64,000 bases of DNA from contig CBFDBJ010000002.1 of NCBI GenBank assembly GCA_965603015.1, forward strand, positions 62,001 to 126,000. The letters run 5' to 3'. The notes beneath the pieces are model-generated. The model ran no database searches, was not told where the DNA came from, and was given only the letters and a program-made list of their open reading frames with translations. Shown here piece after piece: positions 1 to 9,154 of this stretch (the stretch's first letter is position 1; every line of letters begins with the position of its first letter). This DNA comes from JAUWTJ01 sp965603015 (GTDB lineage: Bacteria > Pseudomonadota > Alphaproteobacteria > M2410). A program made the translations under genes and the position numbers.

Positions 1-1015
1 CGATCTTGATCGGACCGTCATATCGCTTTGGCGCATCGCCAAGAAAGGCCTTGTCAAAGAAGCGGGGCAACGGCGGCACGATGTGATAAAGCAGCAGATA
101 ATCCGCCCCGGCCTCCTGGGCGATAAATGCGGCCTGTTCCGGGCTGGTGTGATAATCGAGAATATCATGCATGATTTTCGCCATGCCTTTGGCCCCGCGG
201 TCGCGCGCGCTCGCCTCAAAGCGCTCGATTATGACCGGCTGCAGGGCTTCATGCACCAGTACATCAGCGCCCTTCGCCATTGCGGTAACATTGGGCGAGG
301 GTGATGTATCGCCGCTGATGACAACAGACCGGCCCTTGTAGTCGAACCGGTAACCCACCGCCGGTGATATGGGTGCGTGGTCGACATTAAACGCTGTGAC
401 CGTCAGACCGTTCGCTTCAAGAATAACCTGAGACGCCATCGGGTCGCTCCCCAGGTCATAGGGAACGGCACGCCCGCCGCTGCCAGAGGGCGGCGCGATG
501 CCTTCGCCATGATGAGCGGTCCGATAGAGCGCATCCAGCGCGTAGGCCTCGGCCAAACCGTTGACCACGCGCTCAACTCCTGGAGGTCCATAAACCGGTA
601 CCGGCTCTGTCTGCCGGGCCTGGACCCAGCGGTTCATCATCAATTCGCCCAGCCCGTCGATGTGGTCAGAATGAAAATGGCTGAGAAAAATCCCCTTGAT
701 AGCGCCCCTCGGCAAGCCCATGGACCCGAGGGTTCCCGGTGACCCGGCGCCGCTGTCCACTATATAGAAATCACGCCCCGCGATAACAAAGACGCAAGGA
801 CCCCGTCGATCCCGGTTGGGAAAGGGTCCGGCAGACCCGCACAAGCCCACATGCAGGCCCTCGGGGAATTCAGCAAAGATATCGCGCCCCATATTCTGTT
901 CAAGCTGCCGGTCAAGCAGCGCCATCGCAATCGGCTTTTGAAACACCTTGATCCCTATAAGGCCGACCACGGCGAGCCCCACAATACCAGTCAGAATTTT
1001 CAAACCCGTCTTCAT
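1..1015 (-). CDS. MBL-fold metallo-hydrolase (3' end beyond window)
   Basis: Reading the minus strand from an ATG at 1015 gives an open frame that is still open at base 1, so the C-terminus is missing. The N-terminus (about residues 5-23) is one hydrophobic segment, a signal anchor or signal peptide. The zinc motif HFHSDH is at about residues 113-118, followed later by SGD and DYH segments typical of the metallo-beta-lactamase fold. The layout (short strand, HxHxDH, long loop, then GDT) resembles the ribonuclease Z/arylsulfatase-like branch of small-molecule hydrolases. The roughly 338 visible codons are close to full length for such proteins. The substrate cannot be told. The membrane-protein gene at 1041-1670 lies 25 bp upstream on the same strand, so the two may be co-transcribed. 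Confidence 0.85.
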   Translation of the reverse strand, partial: MKTGLKILTGIVGLAVVGLIGIKVFQKPIAMALLDRQLEQNMGRDIFAEFPEGLHVGLCGSAGPFPNRDRRGPCVFVIAGRDFYIVDSGAGSPGTLGSMGLPRGAIKGIFLSHFHSDHIDGLGELMMNRWVQARQTEPVPVYGPPGVERVVNGLAEAYALDALYRTAHHGEGIAPPSGSGGRAVPYDLGSDPMASQVILEANGLTVTAFNVDHAPISPAVGYRFDYKGRSVVISGDTSPSPNVTAMAKGADVLVHEALQPVIIERFEASARDRGAKGMAKIMHDILDYHTSPEQAAFIAQEAGADYLLLYHIVPPLPRFFDKAFLGDAPKRYDGPIKI

Positions 1016-1040
1016 CAGTCGCTCCAGAAAAGTTGCGGCG

Positions 1041-1670
1041 CTATCGCTTGCGGCCATAAATGAGAATATCAGTAAACGCCGTTGCAAGACCAAGAACCAG
1101 CAACAGCAGCAGACGCGGATCACTCAGATAGAGTGTCGCCTCGACCGGATAGGCGATGGTCTTGGTCAAGGCCGCCAGCTTGAAGTCGTGGCGCGGTCCG
1201 ATCGCCGGATTGGTCACAATCTCAACGAAAGTCCTGCGACTGCGATAGCGAAACAAAGCCGCCTGATCCCAGTTTTCCGCACCCTCGATGCCGGATATAT
1301 CCATCGCAGGCCCTGCGACCCTGCCAAAAAACGCGGGATGACAGGCGCGCGATAACAGTTCCCGATACATGTGTTCCATGTAGTGGTTCATATAGTCGTC
1401 CGCTGTCGCATCCGGCCCAAAGCCTTCCATCGGCGGCGGGGTCTCGTTCATGTCGATATTGTTGACCATCAAAAACTGGCGCCCTGTATCGTTCGCAAGG
1501 AAGCTTTGCATCCGGCTTTTTTGTTCAGGTTCCATACCGCGTTTCTCGAAGTGTGCCATGGCCTCGGCAACTTCTTCTTCCGACAGCGGCCCGCCAAAGT
1601 CCGTGTACCACAGCGTAAAACCCACATAGAGCGCGGCGGGAATGCTCCAGAGTAACAAGCGCCTGTTCAT
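1041..1670 (-). CDS. Membrane protein of unknown function
   Basis: A 209-residue protein I do not recognise. It has a hydrophobic N-terminal segment (about residues 4-22) and a second near the C-terminus (about 183-203) ending in a basic GRKR tail. The roughly 160 residues between them are soluble and presumably sit in the periplasm, making a two-pass topology with both ends in the cytoplasm. It lies between the GST gene (20 bp upstream) and the MBL hydrolase (25 bp downstream), all on the minus strand, so a three-gene operon is likely. No catalytic motif is visible, so no function is assigned. Confidence 0.75.
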   Translation of the reverse strand: MNRRLLLWSIPAALYVGFTLWYTDFGGPLSEEEVAEAMAHFEKRGMEPEQKSRMQSFLANDTGRQFLMVNNIDMNETPPPMEGFGPDATADDYMNHYMEHMYRELLSRACHPAFFGRVAGPAMDISGIEGAENWDQAALFRYRSRRTFVEIVTNPAIGPRHDFKLAALTKTIAYPVEATLYLSDPRLLLLLVLGLATAFTDILIYGRKR

Positions 1671-1690
1671 GTCTCGTCCCCTTGATGTGT

Positions 1691-2743
1691 TTAGGCAAAA
1701 AGCTGCAAAACGCCCGTGCCGTCAAGAACCCCGTCGACACGGGCGCGATCCTTGTCGCCGAGCGCCGCATAGGCCTCGCGCAGCCACTGCAGACATTTGG
1801 CCTGATAGGTAAACGGGTTTTGCTCCCACTGCCCGCCATCAAGCACCATTTCCAGCTTGTTGGCCTTTTCCATCACAGCCTTTGCATTGCCGATCAGATA
1901 GGGGGCATAGATCTGGCCAACCTCGGCCAGAATATCTTTCAGGGTCTCCGGCGGATTATCAATGTCGAGCCAATCCTCGTCAGACACCTGATAGCCGGAA
2001 AGGTCTTCCACCACTTCAACCCAGGCATAAACGCGAGGGCATTCCTCAAGAATAATCGCCTGCGGCGTCGGATCGAACAGCGCCAGGCAGGTCAGCTGGC
2101 CATAGATGGCAAAATCAGCCGAGCCCGGCCGTTCGCCCATCAGGAAGGGATGTTCGGTCAGATGCCTGTCGAGCAAATGAATGAAACGCTTGAAGCTGGC
2201 CTCGATAACCGGCTTTGTCACCTCATTTGAGCCGACATAGGACAGCCGCGCAATTTGTCGCTCGCGAATGAAATCACCCATGGCCCGCGCCTTCTCTTCG
2301 GGCTGATTAATCCCGCCCCAACGTGGCAGAATATCCCCGGCCTTTTTGATATCGGCATCATAATACCAGCGATAATGAAACATCGCCTTGGTCAGCCATT
2401 CGTCGCCGTAGTCTTCCAGCAGCATATCAATGAAGGCAAGCGCCGGATCAGACGGAATAATCGAACGCCCGTCATACTCCGTCTCGAACCGCCGGATCAG
2501 CGGAGAGGAATCCGTGACAGCCACTTCCTCGCCCTTGTCGTTCTGGAAGTAGTAGGTCGGCAGCAACGAGACCTTTGGCTGGGCCCGGGTCTTGTAGTGC
2601 GGGTTGTCGGCCCCCTTCATGATGCGCGACTGGCGTTCCAGCCGATAAGGGATATTGCGAAACCGCATAACGCCGAGCATCTTGCGTGTATAGGGCGACC
2701 CCGGCGCGCCCATCAACTCCTGAACCGGCCGATCTTCTGGCAT
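1691..2743 (-). CDS. Glutathione S-transferase family protein
   Basis: The thioredoxin-like N-terminal domain carries GAPGSPYTRKM at about residues 10-20, where the glutathione-binding S/P-Y region of GST-like proteins lies. A helical C-terminal domain follows, with the signature SADFAIYGQL at about residues 210-220. At 350 residues it is longer than a classic GST (about 200-230), with an extended linker and C-terminus, as in several uncharacterised proteobacterial GST-like proteins. The frame extends upstream, but ATG 2743 has a GGGGAAG ribosome binding site just before it and starts where homology would begin. It is probably the first gene of a minus-strand set with the membrane protein and the MBL hydrolase. 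The substrate is unknown. Confidence 0.8.
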   Translation of the reverse strand: MPEDRPVQELMGAPGSPYTRKMLGVMRFRNIPYRLERQSRIMKGADNPHYKTRAQPKVSLLPTYYFQNDKGEEVAVTDSSPLIRRFETEYDGRSIIPSDPALAFIDMLLEDYGDEWLTKAMFHYRWYYDADIKKAGDILPRWGGINQPEEKARAMGDFIRERQIARLSYVGSNEVTKPVIEASFKRFIHLLDRHLTEHPFLMGERPGSADFAIYGQLTCLALFDPTPQAIILEECPRVYAWVEVVEDLSGYQVSDEDWLDIDNPPETLKDILAEVGQIYAPYLIGNAKAVMEKANKLEMVLDGGQWEQNPFTYQAKCLQWLREAYAALGDKDRARVDGVLDGTGVLQLFA

Positions 2744-2822
2744 ATCTTCCCCTTCACGGTTTTTCTGAACTGCCCCGGATTCAAACGATGGTCGACAGAA
2801 CGAGACCACTGGGACTAATCTG

Positions 2823-2870
2823 TTGACTCAAGTCTATTGTTTTGACGTTATAAGTGTCAATTGTTTTGAC
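2823..2870 (+). promoter_or_regulatory. Candidate promoter with TTGAC/GTCAA operator repeats upstream of the sulfatase
   Basis: Between the divergent GST and sulfatase genes lies TTGACT (2823-2828), with GTTATA or TTATAA 18-19 bases downstream. The possible -10 region sits inside an inverted repeat TTGAC-N9-GTCAA at 2842-2860. A direct repeat ATTGTTTTGAC occurs at 2836-2846 and 2860-2870 (24-base period), and GTCAA/TTGAC also pair at 2856-2870. This suggests a repressor site overlapping the promoter. No regulator gene is adjacent, so the binding protein is unknown. Confidence 0.45.
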
Positions 2871-2886
2871 AGGCAGGGGTTGGTAT

Positions 2887-4689
2887 ATGACGCGACGAAT
2901 AGAGTTCGGACTTGTAGTTGCAAGTGCCGCAATTATAGCCTCAGTCGTGAGCAACCCGCATCGTGCGCAGGCCGAAGCAATCGCGCCGCGCCCCAACATC
3001 GTCCTCATCCTCGCCGATGATCTGGGCTATACGGATATTTCCACCTTCGGCGGTGAAATCTCGACCCCCAATATCGCCGCCCTGGCGCAACAGGGCATCA
3101 GCTTCACCAACTATCATACCGCCGCAAGCTGCGCGCCGACCCGGGCCATGCTCCTCACCGGCGTCGACAGTCATCGCAACGGCGTGCCTAATATTCCCGA
3201 AGCCCTGCCACCGGAGCAAAAGAAACACGCCAACTACCAGGGTGTGCTCGGCGATAATGTGGTGACCGTCGCCACGCTTCTCAGAGAGGCCGGCTACCAC
3301 ACCTATATGACCGGCAAATGGCATCTTGGCAAAACGCCGGAGCTTTTGCCCTCGGCGCGCGGCTTTGATCGCACCATAGCCATGGCCGATACCGGCGCCG
3401 ACAACTGGGAACAAAAACCCTATCTGCCGATCTACAAAAAGGCCAACTGGTTTGCCGACGGCAAGGAACATACTCTGCCGGAAGGTTTCTACTCGTCAAA
3501 ATATTTCATCGACAAGTCGATCGAGTTCATCGAGTCAAATCGCGCCGACGGAAAACCGTTCTTTGCCTATATCCCCTTCCAGGCCGTTCACATCCCCGTC
3601 CAGGCCCCAAGGGAGTTCACCGAAAAATACCTCGGCGCCTATGACGAAGGCTGGACGGTCCTGCGCGAGCGCCGCCGCCAGGCCGCAGTGCGCCTTGGTA
3701 TTGTCCCGCCCGAGACCGAAACTGTGGTGACCCCGGGAACCCTCGACTGGGAGGCCCTCACAGAAGAGGAAAAGCGCTACCAGTCCAAACGCATGGCGGT
3801 CTATGCCGGCATGGTCGATGCCATGGACACCCACATCGGCCGCCTCATTGCTTACCTCAAGGAGACCGGCGAGTACGACAACACAATATTCATTTTCACC
3901 TCCGACAACGGACCCGAAGGCTCTGAACCTGTCGGCCTCAATGGCAGTGCTCTGCTTGAACGCTGGATGAAAAAAGTCGGCTACAACACGGATTATGAGA
4001 CCCTCGGCGAAAAAGGCAGCTTCAACGCCATAGGCCCATCAAATGCCACAGTCGCCGCCTCGCCGCTGGCTTACTACAAGTTCTACTCAGGTGACGGCGG
4101 TATGCGTGTCCCGCTCATCATCTCGGGACCAGGCGTCACCGCGCAAGGCACCTTAAGCAGCGCCCTCACCTGGGTCACCGACATCACACCGACCATCCTC
4201 GGGTTTGCCGATGTGCGTGATCACGGCGGCACCTTCGCAGACAGGCCCGTCGAGCCCATCATCGGCAAGGATCTTGGCAGCCTGACCTCAGGGATGGCAA
4301 CTGCCGTGCGCCGCAGCGATGAGATCATCGGCTATGAGCTCGGCGGCAACCGCGCCTTGCTCAAGGGTGATCACAAGATTACTTTTAATCGCAGCCCGCG
4401 CGGCGACGGCATCTGGCATCTGTTCAATATAGCAACCGATCCAGGCGAGGCCCACGACCTCCGCGAAACCCATCCGGAGCTACTTGCCGCCATGCTCGCC
4501 GACTATGAGGCCTGGGCTGCGGACAACAACGTTTTGCCGGTAGCCGACGACTACGATCAGGTCAAACAGGTCTTCCTCAATGGCATGAAACAGATCTATG
4601 GTCCCCGGATTAAACTGGCAGCAATCGCCATCCTGGCTCTGCTTGGACTTGGCGGCGCCTGGTTCATCAGGCGACGCCGGACCTCATAA
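2887..4689 (+). CDS. Exported, membrane-anchored sulfatase
   Basis: A 600-residue arylsulfatase-type enzyme predicted to cleave sulfate esters outside the cytoplasm. An N-terminal signal peptide (about residues 1-31, ending near AQAEA) is followed by PNIVLILADDLG with the metal-binding Asp pair at 44-45. The formylglycine motif C-A-P-T-R is at 82-86, with Cys as the modified residue. TGKWHLGK and FTSDNGPEG supply further conserved metal and sulfate ligands. The C-terminus has a hydrophobic helix followed by RRRR, suggesting a membrane anchor facing the periplasm. Start ATG 2887 was chosen over the upstream frame because it has an AGGGGT site and begins the signal peptide. No sulfatase-maturing enzyme is encoded in the window. 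The hydrolase gene at 4724 follows by 34 bp. Confidence 0.92.
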   Translation: MTRRIEFGLVVASAAIIASVVSNPHRAQAEAIAPRPNIVLILADDLGYTDISTFGGEISTPNIAALAQQGISFTNYHTAASCAPTRAMLLTGVDSHRNGVPNIPEALPPEQKKHANYQGVLGDNVVTVATLLREAGYHTYMTGKWHLGKTPELLPSARGFDRTIAMADTGADNWEQKPYLPIYKKANWFADGKEHTLPEGFYSSKYFIDKSIEFIESNRADGKPFFAYIPFQAVHIPVQAPREFTEKYLGAYDEGWTVLRERRRQAAVRLGIVPPETETVVTPGTLDWEALTEEEKRYQSKRMAVYAGMVDAMDTHIGRLIAYLKETGEYDNTIFIFTSDNGPEGSEPVGLNGSALLERWMKKVGYNTDYETLGEKGSFNAIGPSNATVAASPLAYYKFYSGDGGMRVPLIISGPGVTAQGTLSSALTWVTDITPTILGFADVRDHGGTFADRPVEPIIGKDLGSLTSGMATAVRRSDEIIGYELGGNRALLKGDHKITFNRSPRGDGIWHLFNIATDPGEAHDLRETHPELLAAMLADYEAWAADNNVLPVADDYDQVKQVFLNGMKQIYGPRIKLAAIAILALLGLGGAWFIRRRRTS

Positions 4690-4723
4690 TTTCTCGTTCC
4701 TCCCAAAACAACAGGCGCTCCCC

Positions 4724-5665
4724 ATGACCTCCTTCCCAAAACCGCAAATGATCGAAACCAACGGCGTGACCCTTGAAGTCTTTACATCAGGTGAAAAAGG
4801 CAAGCCCATCGTGCTGTGCCACGGCTGGCCCGAACACGCCTACTCCTGGCGTTACCAGATCCCGGTTCTGGTCGAGGCGGGTTACCACGTCATTGTGCCA
4901 AACCAGCGCGGCTATGGCGCCTCGTCGCGCCCTGCGGCGGTCGAGGACTATGACATGACGCACATGACCGGTGACCTTGCCGGTCTGCTTGATCATTTCG
5001 GCTATGACGACGCGGTCTTTGTCGGCCATGACTGGGGCGCCATCATCGTGTGGGGGGTCGCCATGATGCATCCAACCCGCATCAGCGGCCTGATCAATAT
5101 GAGCGTGCCCTTTATGGAACGCGGCGCAACCGACTGGGTCAGTTTCTGGGAACAGATGCTCGGGCCGGACATGTACATTGTCCATTTCAACCGCCAGCCC
5201 GGCGTCGCCGCAAAAGTCTTTGAAGACAACACCGAGCGCTTCCTCAGCGCCATGTACCGCACCGATCAGTGGCTGGAGACCCCGCGCGCACCCGGCGAGG
5301 GCATGGCAATGATCAACATGGCCGAGGGCCGCATGGAGCCCGCAGGCAAACTCCTCATGAGCGCCGAAGATCTCGGCGTCTTCGTCGATGCGTTCGGACA
5401 ATCCGGCTTTGTTGCGCCGATCAACTGGTACCGCAACTTCACCCGCAACTGGGGCATCCTCGGCGATTACGAGCAGCAGGTCAAAGTGCCCACCCTGATG
5501 ATCTACGGTGATCACGACATGGTTCCAAAATCAGATACCCTGGGCGACCACGTAGCCGATCTCGAAGTCGAAACCCTCGACTGCGGCCACTGGATCCAGC
5601 AGGAGCGCCCCGCCGAGACCAATGCCCTGATGCTGGACTGGCTGCAGCGGCACGACGCCCGATAG
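4724..5665 (+). CDS. Alpha/beta hydrolase, epoxide hydrolase-like
   Basis: A 313-residue alpha/beta hydrolase. HGWP (33-36) forms the oxyanion-hole motif and GHDWG (101-105) contains an Asp nucleophile (D103), as in epoxide hydrolases and haloalkane dehalogenases rather than Ser esterases. A late acid region (YGDHDMVPK) and the catalytic His in CGHWIQQERP complete the triad. The fold order and length match soluble epoxide hydrolases. There is no signal peptide, so it is cytoplasmic. The ATG at 4724 starts the recognisable domain. The gene lies 34 bp after the sulfatase and probably shares its transcript, which would link sulfate-ester cleavage to a downstream hydrolysis; that link is inference. 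It converges with the slipin gene 6 bp away. Confidence 0.88.
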   Translation: MTSFPKPQMIETNGVTLEVFTSGEKGKPIVLCHGWPEHAYSWRYQIPVLVEAGYHVIVPNQRGYGASSRPAAVEDYDMTHMTGDLAGLLDHFGYDDAVFVGHDWGAIIVWGVAMMHPTRISGLINMSVPFMERGATDWVSFWEQMLGPDMYIVHFNRQPGVAAKVFEDNTERFLSAMYRTDQWLETPRAPGEGMAMINMAEGRMEPAGKLLMSAEDLGVFVDAFGQSGFVAPINWYRNFTRNWGILGDYEQQVKVPTLMIYGDHDMVPKSDTLGDHVADLEVETLDCGHWIQQERPAETNALMLDWLQRHDAR

Positions 5666-5671
5666 AGCCTC

Positions 5672-6427
5672 TTAGCCCTTTGTCAGCGTTCCCTTGATGT
5701 CATCCAGCGAGAACGGGAAGACGATCGTGTTGGTGCGATCATTGGCAATTTCCTGAAGCGCACTGAGATACCGTAGTTGCATCGCACCGTCTTCGCTGGC
5801 GAGGATCTTCGCCGCTTCCGACAGTTTGGTTGCGGCTTGTTCTTCGCCTTCAGCGGAAATGATTTTCGCCCGCCGCTCGCGCTCGGTCTCGGCCTGTTTG
5901 GCAATGGCGCGGACCATGGTGGGGTCGATATCGACATGCTTGATTTCCACATTGGAGACCTTGATACCCCAGGCATCTGTCTGGGTGTCGAGCGCTTCCT
6001 GGATATCCATGTTGAGCTTTTCACGTTCCGCCAACATTTCATCAAGCTCGTGCTTGCCAAGGACCGACCGCAAAGTGGTCTGGGCAAGCTGGCTTGTGGC
6101 GGCCATGAAGTTTTCGACCTGATTGATCGCCTTGATCGCATCAACGACGCGGTAGTAGATGACCGCGTTGACTTTCACAGAGACATTGTCCCGCGAAATC
6201 ACATCCTGGGACGGCACATCATGGACCAGCGTGCGCATGTCAACCCTGACCATCTGCTGGATGACCGGAATGAGAATGATGAGCCCGGGCCCGGCAGCCT
6301 TGCGACCGACCCGGCCAAGCGTAAAGATCACACCGCGTTCATATTCACGCAGAATTTTGATGATCTGTGTCAGGAGTATAACAACAACGACGGCGATAAA
6401 ACTGTAAAATCCGAATTGAACGTCCAT
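5672..6427 (-). CDS. Slipin family protein (SPFH/band 7)
   Basis: A 251-residue stomatin-like protein with one N-terminal membrane segment (about residues 8-27), then the SPFH/band 7 domain (EYERGVIFTLGRV, GPGLIILIPVIQ, YYRVVDAIKAI) and a charged helical region rich in AETERERRAKIISAEGE. Slipins form oligomeric membrane scaffolds. In other prokaryotes (for example Pyrococcus PH1510/PH1511) the slipin is encoded with an NfeD-type membrane protease that cleaves its C-terminus. Here NfeD lies immediately upstream on the same strand (50 bp gap), so the classic pair is intact. The C-terminus has a hydrophobic stretch NTIVFPFS of the kind that such proteases cut. Confidence 0.93.
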   Translation of the reverse strand: MDVQFGFYSFIAVVVVILLTQIIKILREYERGVIFTLGRVGRKAAGPGLIILIPVIQQMVRVDMRTLVHDVPSQDVISRDNVSVKVNAVIYYRVVDAIKAINQVENFMAATSQLAQTTLRSVLGKHELDEMLAEREKLNMDIQEALDTQTDAWGIKVSNVEIKHVDIDPTMVRAIAKQAETERERRAKIISAEGEEQAATKLSEAAKILASEDGAMQLRYLSALQEIANDRTNTIVFPFSLDDIKGTLTKG

Positions 6428-6477
6428 AACGATCTCCCACCTGTTTTCTTCTATACGATCAATCGTCCGATCTCTGG

Positions 6478-7905
6478 TCAGACGACCAAAACCAGACCTT
6501 CAACATCGATCACTTGAATTGTCTCACCCGCCTCATGCGGGCCATCAGATTTTGCCTTCCAGTTCTCGCCATCAATGACGACCCAGCCTTCGCCGCCATC
6601 CCACTCTGCGACGACGCAGGATCGCCCGCTCATCGCTTCGGTACCCACGAGGGCACCGCGATGGCGCGTCTCGGCAACGGCAAACAAAATGACACCGAGG
6701 AAGAGCGCAATCACGCCGGCCACGGAAAACACCACTGACCGCGACAGCGTGAAGCCGGGCGTGTCCGAGGGGAACATGAGCAAGGACCCGGCAACAAACA
6801 GCACAAGCCCGAACAACCCGAGCAGTCCAAGACTCGGCGTGTAGGCCTCCGCCACAACAAGCACAATACCGATACCGACCAGCGCCGCTCCGGCCCAGTT
6901 CACCGGCAGAACCTGGAAGGAATAGAGCCCGATGATCAGCGATACGACCCCGAGGGTGCCCGGAAAAATCGCCCCCGGATTCCACATTTCAATGATGATG
7001 CCGGTTGTCCCGATAGACATGAAGATAAAGGCAACATTCGGGTTTGAGATGAAGCTGAGGAACCGTGTCAGCCACCCGGGAACCATCCGCTCCAGAACAA
7101 GGCCTGTAGTCGCGAGCGTGCGCGTCTCACCGGAGGACAGCGTGACCTCGCGCCCGTCAAGCTGCGCGACAAGATCGGATATATCGGTGGCGACAAGGTC
7201 AACAACGTTCAGTTCAAGCGCTTCCTTCGCGGGAAGGTTTTCGGCATCCCGCACGGCGCGCTCAACCCAGTCCTGATTGCGCCCGCGCATTTCGGCAAGG
7301 GATTTGATATAGGCTGCAGCATCATTGATGACCTTGGCCCTGAGCGCATCCTGGTTGCCAAGCGCCGGAGTCTTGTCGTCACCTGGCTCGGCAGCTTCAT
7401 CGGCAGGGGCTTCTTCTTCCGCGCTGTCTTCGTCGCTCTCATCTTTCGGCTTCGGCAGCGGCGAGGGAGGCCCGCCAAGCTCGATCGGGGTGGCGGAGCC
7501 TGTATTTGTGCCCGGCGCCATAGCCGCCACGTGCGAGGCGACGAGAATATAGAGTCCGGCAGAAGCCGCACGAGACCCGGGGGGACTGACATAGGTCACG
7601 ACCGGCGCGGGAGACGCCAGGATCGCCTGGATGATGTCGCGCATGGAGGTATCCAGACCGCCGGGCGTATCCATCTCGACGATAACGAGAGAGGCGCCTG
7701 ATGCATTGGCCTTGTCCAGTTCTGTAACGAAATAATCCGAGAGTGCAGGCCCGATCGGCCCTTTGACCTCGAGGATCACGCCGCGGTTCTGTGACGTTAT
7801 TGCATCCTGCGCCTGGCTTGCAACGAACGACAGACCCCACAGGCCCGCGCCAAAAAGAAACAGGCTCACAAACAGTCTGTGATACTTCGCGGCGCTGCGT
7901 TTCAT
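6478..7905 (-). CDS. nfeD: NfeD-type membrane serine protease with acidic insert
   Basis: A 475-residue long-form NfeD (1510-N family). It has a signal peptide (about 1-33), then a ClpP/SppA-like protease domain with GGLDT and the nucleophile region SRAASAG (Ser115). A helix with Lys in AKVINDAAAYIK is the probable general base of a Ser-Lys dyad. Four to five membrane helices follow (about 285-410), and the C-terminal OB-fold NfeD domain ends the chain. Between the Ser region and the Lys helix is an Asp/Glu/Ala/Pro-rich stretch (about residues 153-185) not needed by the fold, probably a flexible periplasmic loop. The partner slipin gene follows by 50 bp. The pair probably supports membrane protein quality control. 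Confidence 0.92.
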   Translation of the reverse strand: MKRSAAKYHRLFVSLFLFGAGLWGLSFVASQAQDAITSQNRGVILEVKGPIGPALSDYFVTELDKANASGASLVIVEMDTPGGLDTSMRDIIQAILASPAPVVTYVSPPGSRAASAGLYILVASHVAAMAPGTNTGSATPIELGGPPSPLPKPKDESDEDSAEEEAPADEAAEPGDDKTPALGNQDALRAKVINDAAAYIKSLAEMRGRNQDWVERAVRDAENLPAKEALELNVVDLVATDISDLVAQLDGREVTLSSGETRTLATTGLVLERMVPGWLTRFLSFISNPNVAFIFMSIGTTGIIIEMWNPGAIFPGTLGVVSLIIGLYSFQVLPVNWAGAALVGIGIVLVVAEAYTPSLGLLGLFGLVLFVAGSLLMFPSDTPGFTLSRSVVFSVAGVIALFLGVILFAVAETRHRGALVGTEAMSGRSCVVAEWDGGEGWVVIDGENWKAKSDGPHEAGETIQVIDVEGLVLVV

Positions 7906-8109
7906 AGGCAGTCAAGCTTTCGCAAGGAACCCTCCTGCCCCGAACACATGTTCGAAGCAGACAAAACCTTTCCGAGAGAATTGCCGCCCACGGACGGGTT
8001 ACTCTCGCAGGTAAAGCATATCAGCATCACTACCACTTTGGTATGCTTATTTGACATATGTTTACTGGATCGGCTGTTTACAAGCGCTCCTCGGAGCGGT
8101 TCTGCAGGA

Positions 8110-8913
8110 TCAGTCGTGTGGCTCATAAAACATTGACGTCCGGCCGCCATCGACCACCAGGTCATGGGAATTGACAAACCGCCCTGCATCGCTGGCAAGA
8201 AAGAGCGCTGCCTCGGCAATGTCTTCGGGCAGACCTGTTTGCTGCAGCGGCGTCGCCTTCGCCAGATTTGCTTTCAGTTTTTCAAGCTTGCGCGCATTGC
8301 TTTCAGCCGTCTTGGTATTGGCAACAGCCGAGCCGCCCCAGAAGATCGGCGTGGCGATGGCGCCTGGCGAAATGCAATTAACCCGAATACCATGTGGCCC
8401 GAGCTCGACACCGGCAAGCTTTGTGTAATGGGTGACCGCAGCCTTGAGCACTGAGTAGAGCAGACTGCCCTGATTGTACCGGATCGCCGCAATCGATGTG
8501 TTGTTGATAATGACACCGCCGCCGCCAGCTTTCATAGGCTCCACTGCATAGCGAATGCCGAGGATCACGCTGGACAACAGCAGGTGAACACCGTGGTCAA
8601 TATCCTCCGATGAAATATCATCAATGGTTCCGCGCGGCGGGCCGCCCGCATTGTTAAACAGGATGTCCAGCTTGCCATGGGTCTCTATCACATGGTCAAT
8701 CGTGCCTTTGATGTCTTCCTCGCGGGAAACATCAGCGTTGAAGTAACTCACGCCGTCACCAAGACGTTCTGCAATCGCGGCTCCCTTGTCCGTCGAGCGG
8801 CCCGTGATAATGACCTGCGCCCCTTCGCGTGCAAAGACCTCTGCCGTCGCCTCCCCAATTCCGCTGGTACCGCCAGTAATCAATGCTACCTTGCCGTTCA
8901 ATCTCTCAGTCAT
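8110..8913 (-). CDS. Short-chain dehydrogenase/reductase (SDR)
   Basis: A 267-residue classical SDR with a Rossmann fold: TGGTSGIG (about 14-21) binds the dinucleotide, NNAG stabilises the central sheet, and NTSIAAI with YSVLK supplies the catalytic Ser-Tyr-Lys set. GRST after the second strand suggests NADP preference over NAD, since it has no acidic residue there; this is inference. PG-AIATPIF and the C-terminal VNSHDLVVDGG are standard. The substrate is unknown. ATG 8913 is preceded by a strong GGGAGG site. It stands alone, with about 200 bp to NfeD downstream and about 240 bp to the next gene upstream, where I see no further gene. Confidence 0.92.
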   Translation of the reverse strand: MTERLNGKVALITGGTSGIGEATAEVFAREGAQVIITGRSTDKGAAIAERLGDGVSYFNADVSREEDIKGTIDHVIETHGKLDILFNNAGGPPRGTIDDISSEDIDHGVHLLLSSVILGIRYAVEPMKAGGGGVIINNTSIAAIRYNQGSLLYSVLKAAVTHYTKLAGVELGPHGIRVNCISPGAIATPIFWGGSAVANTKTAESNARKLEKLKANLAKATPLQQTGLPEDIAEAALFLASDAGRFVNSHDLVVDGGRTSMFYEPHD

Positions 8914-9154
8914 TCTGACCTCCCTTTACTTTTATTGTTTCCCCTTTCTAGCCACAGCGCACTGACGTGTCGCGCAAAAAGCGGTACAGAGCCACGAGGT
9001 CTGACGATCTCTCACGAGACGGTGAATTGAAGGCAACGACAAGAGTGTTTTTCCGTAACATGTCCTCGTCGAAATAGTGCTGCTGCTCTTTGCGCTAATT
9101 AAAGAATGTGCAACGATGTCGCCCTATAGTCCCGGCATGACAGAGGATGGAACA

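Noticed and set aside
377..742. A plus-strand frame of 121 residues
   Set aside because: It is the shadow of the metallo-beta-lactamase-fold gene read on the minus strand from 1015.
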